This document shows positions 33,051 to 42,348 of a stretch of 64,000 nt of DNA, one piece after another (position 1 is the first letter of the stretch; every line of letters starts with the position of its first letter). Both the position numbers and the translations under genes were made by a program. The notes below the pieces were generated by a model, which ran no database searches, was not told the origin of the DNA, and saw only the letters and a program-made list of their open reading frames with translations. Source of the stretch: Datisca glomerata (taxonomy: Eukaryota; Streptophyta; Magnoliopsida; Cucurbitales; Datiscaceae); NCBI GenBank assembly GCA_003255025.1, contig QANY01006351.1:186001-250000 (forward strand). The letters run 5' to 3'.

Positions 33051-34238
33051 ACATAATATCAATCAAGAATATCAGTAACAAGAGCGGAATATAAAAATAC
33101 CGTTTTGAATTCAAAAGATAATTATCAATGTTATCTTTTTATCTTTTGTTTTATTTTTAAGAAAAAAGGGAGGATAATTAGTGAGATTATTTAATTAGAA
33201 AAATATTTTTCTTAATTAAAGGGTTTTAATCAAAATTTAAATTTTGAATATTTGAAATTTGAAATTTGAATTTAAATTTTGAAATTTGAATTTGAATTTT
33301 GAATTTTAAATTTGATTTTAAAATATGAATGTACTTTTGTAAAGAGTTACAAATTGGTGGGATAACCTGAAGGACAAATAGACAATTACAGACATCATCA
33401 AGATTTGTAAAAAAAATTATAATTTATTATTCTTTTGGGTTGTAATTAGCAATGAGCCAAGAAGGAGGTTAATTTTAAATGTATGATTTTATTTTAATTG
33501 TGCATCATCATATAACATGCCATATTGAGTTTGCGATATGCCAATATCAAATTGTCATGTAGCATGTACATGTATTATTGTAGATTAATTATAATGATTA
33601 TAATTTAATTACAACGTAAAAGTTATAATGGTTATGATTTTAAATTGATATATAAAATTAAATAAAGGATTTATAAATTTCATCACGTTTTTCAATTAAT
33701 AAAAGTTATGTTCTCAAGGCCTTCAACGCGAACTTGATCATGCCACGAGGAATGGTTTAGAACTGCTCATAGCGCTCATCTCTTGAATGAGAGAAACTTT
33801 GGAGTCGTGTCGCTGTGAGTCATCAAGTTGTTTGAGAAGCAAAGATTTCTAAAGGAAGTGGTAGGGCATGGCCGTCCCATAGATGGACTCTTAGTCCATA
33901 GTAACTTTTATGAGTTGATGCGTTGGCTAAACACTTATAATAAAACACATTGGAATCCTTACTTAGGGGCTAGTCAATGGGATTAAGGTGACAAAAACCA
34001 ATGGTGATTGGATAAGCTAGATGTGGAGACATTTGAGCGTTAACCAAACGAGAAAAGTCTCGATGTGATATGAGATAGTTTGGACTTCATCCTCGATGAG
34101 ATAAGCTATCATTTTTTATCGTAACATCATGGAGGAAATTTTTGTGGATTTCTAAATATTTAAGTAGTTGCATCATGTATCATATTTGCCTAAATGATTG
34201 AACATTTATTTATACCGCTTTATTTTTTTTCAGTAATC
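33051..34238 (+). other. Copia leader (untranslated) region with low-complexity tract
   Basis: 33225-33330 is a GAATTT/AAATTT low-complexity run. TTAATTAGAAAAATATTTTT near 33199 resembles the leader of the second copia near 57358. TTTTTTTTCAG precedes the gag ATG at 34239. No coding frame is seen. Together with the inverted leader part (31272-32311) the leader would be about 2.2 kb, close to the ~2.0 kb of the copia at 54314. Confidence 0.6.
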
Positions 34239-35200
34239 ATGTCGATATCCCCCTCTCTCAACTATTCTTGACGCAAACAAATTTACTGGTGAAAATTATG
34301 TGGATATGAAACGAAATCTCAATATTGTGCTGACGGTAGAAAAGCACAAGTTCATGCTCACTACCCCTTGTCCCCTTGAGCCTATTGTTGAATCGACTCA
34401 AGAGGAAAATGATGCTTGTGCTTCTTGGCCGCGTTCTGAGGAGATCACCAGATGTTACATCTTGGCATTTATGAGCAATGTGTTGCAACAACATCAGAAC
34501 TTTGAGACCGTCGTTAATATTATGTTGAACATCACCGAAATGTTCAGAGTCAGGGTCGTCAAGCCAGCCAAACAGTTGCACGTAACTTCATGAACTGCAG
34601 GATGGAACCTGAAACCCTTATCAGAGAACATATGATGCTGATCATAAGTTATTTGAATGAGATGGAGATCATGGGTGCTGAGATTGATGGTGAGACTCAG
34701 GTGAATATGATCCTAGAGACTTTGCCTAGTACCTTTGAGAACTTTAAGCTTAATTATTCGATGAATAAGCTGAAGTACTCACTTACTGAGCTCATTAAGG
34801 AGCTGTATGATGCTGAGACTCTGTTTCTGAAGGGAAAGAGAAGTCTGGAGATGCTAACTTTACTGAAAGAAATCCTTCCACCTCTAGCTCTAAGAAGAAA
34901 CAGAGAAAAGGTCCAAGGAAAGCGAAAAAGCAGAAGCTAAGAGCTGTTAAAGGCAAGGGCACCACAAGAGTAGACAAATGTCATATTGTGGAGCTACTGG
35001 TCCTTGGAAATGCAATTGCCCAGAGTATCTCAAAGGATTAGGATCTAAAGGTATAATAATGGTTACTGAGGCCTGTTATATAGCTCACTCTATTTTTTCT
35101 TGGATTGTAGACTCTACAGCTGCTAGCCATATTTGTTGCTCCCTGCAGGGGTTCAGGAAAGTCAGAAGGCTCGACGAGGGTGAGTACAACTTCCGCTAGG
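34239..35200 (+). pseudogene. gag and protease of the copia element at 31171
   Basis: The frame from ATG 34239 breaks at once; the shifted frame reads ILDANKFTGENYVDMKRNLN. Then come FMNCRMEPETLIREHMMLII, GAEIDGETQVNMILETLPST and NYSMNKLKYSLTELIKEL (34590-34940), the copia gag core, and a Lys-rich tail. The zinc knuckle (34975-35030) is ruined: a base is lost at its first Cys, and its His is replaced by Pro (GPWKCNC). The protease region reads SWIVDSTAASHICCSLQGF near 35100; the D-S-G active site has become D-S-T. Confidence 0.85.
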
Positions 35201-35408
35201 ATAATGAAGCACTAGTATCAGTCGCTATGAGAACTTTTAAATTATGTTTTGAGAAACATTTTATTATTTTACGTGATATTTATATACCCCAATTTATGGA
35301 AAGAATCTTATTTCTATTGGTATATTAATTGAGCAAGAATTTGATATTAAGTTCATTGATAAAGATATTGGTAATTTTAGAAATGAATGCTTAATTACTA
35401 TTACACGC

Positions 35409-36370
35409 ATGTTTAATGAACTATTTCATGTAAAACCAATAGTTCTAATGATATGTGACACCGAAGTGAATAATGATTCACAAAGGGACAACAAAAGGTT
35501 GAAGTATGACTCAACCGATCTAACCTATTTGAAGCACTTACGCCTTGGGCATATTAGCCTGGACAAGATCAAAAGAGTTGTGAAGGATGGTCCTTTGCAA
35601 ACTTTAAGTGTGGGATCACTACCCACATGTGAATCCTGTACTTAAGGCAAAATGATCAAGAGACATTGTTCAGCAAAAGGTGAAAGAGGCACTCAATGCC
35701 TTGAACTCATATATAGTGATGTATGTGGGCCATCGAATACCCAAGCAAGAGGAGGTTATGAATACTTTGTAACTTTCACTAATGACTACTCACGTTTTGG
35801 TCATGTTTATCTAATGCGTCAAAAGTCTGAAACCTTTAAAAAGTTCAAAGAGTATAAGGGCTTGGTTGAAAAACAATTAGAAAAATAAATCAAAACACTA
35901 CGATTCGATCATGATGGAGACTACTTGCTTGGAGAGTTTGAGACTTTCTTGAGGAAGAAGATATTCTTTTTCAGCTTACAGCACCTGGTACGCTACAGCA
36001 AAATGGTGCGTCAGAGAGAATGAATCGAACTCTGATAGATATCGTTAGATCCATGATGAGTTACTCATCCTTCCCAGATTCCTTCTGGGGATATGCCTTG
36101 AAAATAATAGCATATATTCTGAACCAAGTTCTGTCGAAGACGGTGCCTGGTACACCATATGAAAGATGGTATGGACGAAAATCGTCTATTAACCATTTTA
36201 AAATATGGGGGTGCCCAACCCATGTTCTAAAACCAAAGACAGGCAAGTTGGCCAGTCGTTCATAATTATACGTGTTCGTAGGATATCCTAAAGGAACGAA
36301 GGGATACATCTTCTACAATACGACTGACCAGAAAACATTCGTTAGCACGAGTGCTCATTTTCTAGAAAAA
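35409..36370 (+). pseudogene. Integrase region of the copia element at 31171
   Basis: GAG-pre-integrase (35409-35645) reads DLTYLKHLRLGHISLDKIKR and ends in CESCT. The core (35652-35888) reads LELIYSDVCGPSNTQARGGY and FVTFTNDYSRFGHVYLM. After a stop, the second catalytic block reads FDHDGDYL (normally SDRGGEY). The third reads [12 protein letters not shown] near 36000 and keeps the Glu. [20 protein letters not shown] follows. Frameshifts occur between blocks. Confidence 0.85.
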
Positions 36371-36399
36371 TAATACATGAAAAGTGTACAGCCAAGAAG

Positions 36400-38137
36400 C
36401 AGAGTGTGCTAGAGGAATTATTGAGTGGGAGGACATCGACTTCCCAATCAGAAATTGTTTCTGATTCAATAATGGAAGAACCACGACAGGAGCCAGAGCC
36501 TATGGTGCCTCGATGTAGTGAGAGAGTTGTGAGACAACCTGAGAGGTATATGTCCTATGGAGAAGCTTTGACAATTGTCTCTAATATGGACCTTGATGAA
36601 CCTGTCTTCTACTCAGAGGCCATGGCAGCTCCTGAAGCAAATTTATGGTAAGAAGTCATGAACGTTGAGATACATTCGATGTATTCGAATGGAGTCTGGA
36701 AGCTTGTAGATCCTCCTTAAGGTGTAAAACTCGTTGGATGCAAATGATCTATAATAAGAAAAGTGGTTCAGATGGGAATGTGAGATATTCAAAGCTAGGC
36801 TAGTAACCACAGGGTACACCAAAAAGGAAGGTATAGACTACAAGGATACCCTCTCGTCGATGACCATGCTTAAATCCATTCAAATCCTTGTGTCCATTGC
36901 TGCTACCCTTGATTACGAAGTCTGGCAAATGGACGTCAATAATGCTTTTCTGAATGGTAATCTCGATGAGCGCATTTATATGTCTCAAGCAGATGAGTTC
37001 ATGGAGATAGGCTAAGAGGGAAAAGTTTGCGAACTGTAGAAGTCCATTTATACGCTTAAGCAAGTGTCACAATCGTGGAATATTAGATTCGACGAAACTA
37101 TTAAAAACTATGATTTTGAATAGTTAGTGGACAAGCCCTGTGTGTATAAGTTGATACACGAAAGGAATGTGATTTTTCTAGTCTTGTACGTAGATGATGG
37201 AAATGATGTAGGAAAATTATCTGATTTCAAGATTTGACTTGTAAAGCAATTTGATATGAAGAATCTTGGAGAAGTTGCATTTGTCTTAGGTATTCAGATC
37301 TTTCAAGATATGAAGAATATACAATTGACACTGTCTCAAGCATCTTATATTGATAAGGTGTTGGATCACTTCAGTATGAAAAACTCCAAGAAAGGATTTC
37401 TTTCTTTTAGACATGGAGTCAACCTCTCCAAGGAGCAGTCTCCCAAGACTTCTCAAGAAGAGGAAAACATGAGAAAGATTCCCTATGCCTCAGCCATAAA
37501 AAGTCTCATTTATGCGATGTTTTGCACTAGGTCATACATTTGCTATGTCGTGGGCATGATTAGTCATTTCCAATCTAATCCTGGAATCGAGCATTGGAAT
37601 GCCGTTAAGCATATCCTTAAGGATCTGAGAAGAACTAGGAACTACATGCTTGTGTACTCAGGTACTGACCTGAATATGACAGGGTATACTGATTCGAAGT
37701 TCGAAGCAGACAAGGATTCTAGGAGGTCTACTTCAGGATTGGTGTTCATCCTGAACGGTGGAGAAGTTATATGGAGAAGTATCAAGCAATCTTGCGTTAA
37801 TGATTCTATCATGGAAGTTGAATATGTGGTAGCTTGTGAACCCACAAAGAAGGTTGTATGGCTTAGGAAGTTCTTGAAGGCTCTGAAAGTTGTTCCAGAC
37901 GCTGACAAGCCCACGACACTTTATTGTGATAATAGTTGGGTTGTAGTAAATTTTAAGGAACCTAGAAACCATAAGAGATCCAAACACATAGAACGTAAAT
38001 ATCACATGATTAGAAAAATTGTTCAGCGTGGAGATGTTGTGGTTACGCATATTTTGACGGTCAACAACCTAGCAAATCTAATCACGAAGACTTTAAGCAG
38101 TAAAGTTTTTATGGTCATCTGGATGGCTTGGGGATAA
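36400..38137 (+). pseudogene. Reverse transcriptase and RNase H of the copia element at 31171
   Basis: RT begins after a Ser/Glu/Pro-rich linker (36406-36651) and runs in broken frames, with WQMDVNNAFLNGNLDERIYM near 36930 and the catalytic YVDD intact at 37187-37198. From 37256 to 38137 the frame is open for 293 codons: MKNLGEVAFVLGIQIFQD, then the RNase H domain with GYTDSKFEADKDSRRSTSG, MEVEYV and YCDNS carrying Asp, Glu and Asp. The longest intact coding stretch of the element is thus the RT thumb plus RNase H. It ends just before the polypurine tract. Confidence 0.9.
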
Positions 38138-38174
38138 GAGATTGTGCACGCCTACTTTAGTCCAAGTGGGAGAT

Positions 38175-39165
38175 TGTTGGAATATGTCCATAAAGTAGCG
38201 TGTAATAACTATTTATTTGCATTTAGTTATTTTTCAGACATTAGTATTATTGAATTCTTATGAAAAATTTGAAATAGCTCATGATAATAAGAATAGAGAA
38301 ACGAAGTAAATTGGATCAAAATATGTTTTGGTGCCAAAACATATTTCCTACACCTATATGTAATGGGTGAGGTCACTTAATTAAGTGAGATTATATGTAT
38401 TGAAATTAATTAATTTATTATTTTCTACTTATTGGATAATTAGTAAATAAAAAATAAATAAATTAATTGAATGATAATGATCAATTAATTTATCAATTGG
38501 ATTGATGAATCTTGATACAACTCAAACTATAAGAAGTATTACAATTTTCAGCAATTATAAATATATGGGGTGAAGTTTTGGAAATTTAAAAATAGATGGA
38601 TATATTTGTAAATATTAAAAATTACATTTTATCAATATCTAGTAGCAATCTGATTGCAAATAGATGTTGGATAAGATACAATTGCTTGTTGACAAAGCAA
38701 AAGGAAAAAAACATTTCTCCACTCCCTCCCAGTTGCCGAAAATGATATGAAGGAGAAATTTTTTTTTTGTTCTTCAATCGTCTTGAGAGCCCACACTCAA
38801 ATTCCTATACAAATTATCGTGAGATATATTTCTAAAATTAACGGGTGGTTGTTGGTGGACGAAATTCACAAATTGTTCTTGAAATTCAAGTGCATGATTC
38901 GGATCCTGAAACTTGAAGAACACGAATAACGCTCGAAGGAATTCCACCAGTTCAGAAATTCTCTAATACAAGTATAGGTGAAAAAAAATGTTTCTAACCT
39001 TATCTTCTCGTTTAATGTCATATATACATAATCGCACGTTGTTTGGTTTTAATTTATTTAATTTAATGAAATAAGTTAATTAGAATTCTTTTTGATATTT
39101 CACCCATGAACCGTTCGTGGTTCAAACTCATTTTTAATTAATTTTAAAATCAACCAGTCCCAACA
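38175..39165 (+). repeat. 3' LTR of the copia element (991 bp)
   Basis: It starts TGTTGGAATATGTCC right after the polypurine tract and ends CCAACA before GAGCT. It is the reference copy for the LTR pieces at 31171, 32326 and 9195 and has no insertions that I can see. Confidence 0.9.
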
Positions 39166-39430
39166 GAGCTCACTAAGAGATTATGTCTATGAAGGCTTTT
39201 GCTTTCTAAAGAAAACGGGCCCCCGAGCTCACTAAGAGTTTGTGCCCATGAAAGCTTTTACTTTCTAAAGGTAATGGGCGCATGAGCTCACCAAGAACTT
39301 GTGTCTATGAATGATTTTGTTTTCTAAAGGAAAGGGGTCCCTAAGTTCACAAAGAGCTTAAGTCCATAAAGGTTTTTGCTTTCTAAAGGAAATGAGCTCC
39401 TGAGCTCATCAAAAGCTTAAACCCATAAGT
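39166..39430 (+). repeat. 59-bp tandem array, split by the copia insertion
   Basis: Units beginning GAGCTCACTAAGAG start at 39166, 39225, 39284, 39343 and 39402, an exact 59-bp step, each with GCTTTCTAAAGGAAA-type sequence inside. On the other side of the copia, 31097-31170 holds diverged units of the same kind (GAGCTTTGTGAAAAGC, then GGGCCCCTGAGCT). The copia therefore landed at the GAGCT that opens a repeat unit. Confidence 0.85.
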
Positions 39431-39928
39431 AATGATGTCTGCAGCATCACCCTCTAAAAAAACAAAAAAAAGTAGTCCAAAAAGAAGAAAGAAAGAAATA
39501 CGAAAAAGAGTTGAAAGCGGAAGTGGAGAAGGAAAAGTGAAAATGATGAAAGAAGAAGTGGAAAATGAAAAGAGAATGTAAAGAAAGGGAAAGTGGATAA
39601 AACACAAAGTGAGAATCAATGTAAGGTGAAAGAATAGAGAAAATTTACACAGTCTTGAAGAAAGAAAAATTACAAAAACATACAAAAAACTACAACAACG
39701 ACATCTTCAACATAAGGGTTGACAACATCATCCTCAACAGGGAGATTAACAATGACCTGTCAAATAGCAACTTGAAAACCTGTGTCACGTATTCCTAAAA
39801 AATACTTGTAAACGGAAATGCTCAAATCAAGTTCTCTCAATGCCAAGCTAAAGCTGCTCGCAAAGCGGGAAACACTCATGATGGTATGATAAAATCTGAA
39901 TAAGAAGCAAGCTTACTAACGGGGCCAT
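39431..39928. other. Purine-rich tract and unassigned DNA
   Basis: 39460-39640 is strongly A/G-rich on the plus strand (GAAGAAAGAAAGAAATACG, GGAAGTGGAGAAGGAAAAGTG). The mirrored minus-strand frame is only a pyrimidine-rich artefact. Nothing else is recognised up to the 73-bp array. Confidence 0.5.
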
Positions 39929-40640
39929 GGTTCTTAATTTGAACCTAAGTCCTTGAAAATGGGCAGTTCGTAAGTTCTTTCAAAGAGAAAACGGGGCCCT
40001 GGTTCTTTATTTGAACCTATGTCCTTGAAAACAGGCAGTTCGTAAGTTCCTCTCAAAGCGAAAATGAGGCCATGGTTCTTAATTTAAACATAAGTCCTTG
40101 AAAATGGGTAGTTCGTTAAGTCCCTCTCAAAGTGGAAACGGGGCCATGATTCCTTATTTAAATATAAGTCCTTGAAAATGAGCAGTTCGTAAGTCCATCT
40201 CAAAATGAAAATGGGGTCATGGTTCTTTATTTGAACCTAAGTCCTTCAAAATGGGCAATTTATAAGTCCATTTCAAAGCGGAAATATGATCATTGTTCTT
40301 TATTTGAATCTAAACCCTTGAAAACGTGTAGTTTGTAAGTCTGTTTCAAAGCAGAAATGAGGCCATGATTCTTAATTTGAACCTAAGTTATTGAAAACGG
40401 GTAGTTCGTAAGTCCCTCTCAAAGAGAAAATGGGGCCATGGTTCTTTATTCGAACCTAAGTCATTGAAAATATACAGTTTGTAAGTCCCTCTCAAAGAAC
40501 AAATGGGGCCATGATTCTTTATTTGAACCTAAATCCTTGAAAACGGGCAGTTCCTAAGTCCCTCCAAAGAAAACGAGCAGTTCATAAGTCATTTCTCATA
40601 ATGAAAGCGAGACCATGGTTATTCATTCGAACCTAAGCCC
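39929..40640 (+). repeat. 73-bp tandem array, about 9-10 copies
   Basis: Units start GGTTCTTTATTTGAACCTAA and continue GTCCTTGAAAACGGGCAGTT, then CGTAAGTCCCTCTCAAAG. Starts at 39929, 40001, 40074, 40148, 40221, 40294, 40367, 40440 and 40513 give a very regular 73-bp step, with a shorter last copy to about 40640. It lies some 450 bp before the 3' LTR-like repeat, where Tat/Ogre-type elements often carry arrays. Confidence 0.9.
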
Positions 40641-41092
40641 TCGGAAACAGGAGAAACTCTTTAATGAGCTCGTAGCGAAGGAAACGAGAGAAGCTCTACC
40701 AATAAATGTGGAACATCAAACTCAACTCTTGCGATACAATTATGAAATGGTACACTCACTCCTTACTCATTTCGATAAATTAATATGTTATTGCTCTTGC
40801 ACAACATTTTTGTCACAGATCTTAACGTACGAGAGGAGGAAAAGAAAAAGGAAGAAAATGGGAAAGACTCTATCAATGAGTCTGTAGTGAAGAAAATGGG
40901 AAAAACTCTTTCAACGAGCTCGTAGTAAAAGGAACAGAACGACATAACAATAAATGAAGGAGAAGTAATCATCATCAACGGTAAAACATTTGTAAACGAG
41001 AACAAAAGAACGTAACGTCAGTCAGAATAAGAAAAGATAAACATTACACCTCAACAAATAAAATTCTATCGAGTGTAACGAGGGCCAATTTA
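40641..41092. other. Interior of the gypsy-like element before its 3' LTR
   Basis: 40830-40930 (GAGAGGAGGAAAAGAAAAAG, GGGAAAGACTCTATCAATGAG and variants) resembles 31020-31065 on the other side of the copia. No gene is supported. Confidence 0.4.
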
Positions 41093-41658
41093 CAGATACA
41101 ATTTCATATGACACATGACAAGATCTAAACCAAAGTCTCCATCAATGAGAAGATAGAGTAAGGAGCGTATGATCAACTAGGTGATTATGAAGAAGAGACC
41201 AATCGGACAAAAGTACATGACTTACCAACGTGGCAATCCCAAAACAAGATAATCAAGACCATTGAATTGATCAGACGGTCAAGATTTACTTAACTGTTAA
41301 TATTGATAAACTAGATCTTAGAGGAATATTCTGTTGATCCCATTTTCAGATAGAATTAGATAAATTGTATCAGATTATATGAATGCTTATAAATAAAGAC
41401 AAGATGTAATTTCAAAGGGGCACTCAACAACTATCAACACACACATAAGAAACAAGCACAATACCTAGTTTACATCAGCCTTGTAAACTTTTCTCCATAG
41501 TGAAATACTAGCAAAATCTCCTCATGGTTTTTCTTCCATTTAGGATTTTTCACGTAAATCATGATATTTATTACTCCTTTTTATATACTATTTATTTTTT
41601 CATTATAATGTAGAAATTCACGACCAATTCTTCAAAACCGTGAATTTTTTCCTTTACA
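41093..41658 (+). repeat. 3' LTR-like repeat of the gypsy-like element
   Basis: Partner of 27990-28557, same orientation and nearly equal length. It carries the same internal blocks and ends CCTTTACA. Divergence between the two (roughly 15%) suggests an old insertion. Confidence 0.75.
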
Positions 41659-42186
41659 GATGCCAGTTCTATGAATTTGGTTAACCTTCTCTACTCCAAG
41701 ACACTCTGATTCTAGGTATACTTTCTGATGCCTCCATGACATTATTGCTTATAAAAAATAGCAATGCAATGATATAAGTGAAAGAAGCTTCATTGAATTA
41801 AAACCGAGCATAAAGAAAGTGTGTGAGTGATGACCTACTTGTTTAGGTTCAAGAAAAAAGTTTGAGTTGAATGTAAACGACGTGGTTTAATTTTACCAAA
41901 CTTACTACGTTTTGTATACTTTTGACGACATAAGAAACGGAGTTTGCTGGAGAGTTCAATTTATTAGTTCTGAATAGTTAAGGTTTAGTTTGTAACATTT
42001 AAAAATTTAAAGTTTAAATTTAAAAATTTAAAGTTTAAAGTGTAATTTAATAATAGTTTGAGGCGTAAATTATAAATTTTCCAATAAAATAAGTGTGAAC
42101 TTTTAAAGGTGCGAATTGTATTTTACATGTTTTTTTAACAATTCAGTCCTCGTTTCCTCCCGCGAAGATCAGAAGTCAGACTAAAC
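41659..42186. other. Upstream region of the Ctf4-like gene
   Basis: The left part is ordinary; 42000-42060 is made of AAATTTAAAGTTTAAA words. From about 42145 GC content rises towards the gene, as expected for a proximal promoter. No TATA box stands out. Confidence 0.4.
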
Positions 42187-42197
42187 TTCCCGCCAAA
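42187..42197 (-). promoter_or_regulatory. E2F-type site upstream of the Ctf4-like gene
   Basis: TTCCCGCCAAA; its reverse complement contains TTTGGCGG, an exact match to the E2F consensus WTTSSCSS. It lies about 150 bp before the ATG at 42349. A second partial site, TCCCGCGAAG, is at about 42158. E2F sites are typical of S-phase replication genes, which is what the downstream gene appears to be. Confidence 0.6.
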
Positions 42198-42348
42198 GAT
42201 AGAGATCAGATTTACATTCTCTCACTGAAAACCCTCACAAACACCATAACAGTAACTTATACAGTCTCGGTCTCACTCACAACATCGTTGCTAACACCAG
42301 AAGCTAACGAGCCACCGTACTGGTTCAAACCCGTTTTTTCGATCTACC

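Larger units (their letters stand above)
31171..39165 (+). mobile_element. Full-length copia retrotransposon with inverted 5' block, target duplication GAGCT
   Basis: The left edge TGTTGGAATATGTCC (31171) and right edge CAGTCCCAACA (39165) are both preceded or followed by GAGCT (31166-31170 and 39166-39170), a perfect 5-bp duplication. The first ~100 bp match the start of the 3' LTR at 38175. From about 31272 to 33050 the sequence is inverted: a leader segment, the primer binding site (32312-32323) and most of the 5' LTR (32326 to about 33050) all read on the minus strand. Then the rest of the leader, gag-pol, the polypurine tract (AAGTGGGAGA, 38164-38173) and a complete 3' LTR follow on the plus strand. 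Coding regions carry many stops. Confidence 0.9.
27990..41658 (+). mobile_element. Non-autonomous gypsy-like LTR element, filled with tandem arrays and a nested copia
   Basis: It is bounded by two similar direct repeats of ~560 bp (27990-28557 and 41093-41658, roughly 85% identical). After the left one comes a primer-site-like TGGTGCTTTGTTGAGAG and a gag-like remnant. The interior otherwise holds AT-rich DNA, a ~177-bp array, a 59-bp array, a purine-rich tract and a 73-bp array. No pol domain of its own was found. Without the nested copia (31171-39165) the interior would be about 4.5 kb. No matching target duplication was found, so the outer limits are approximate. Confidence 0.65.

Noticed and set aside
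39383..39685. 100-codon minus-strand frame rich in Phe, Leu and Ser
   Set aside because: It mirrors the purine-rich tract on the plus strand and has no domain.
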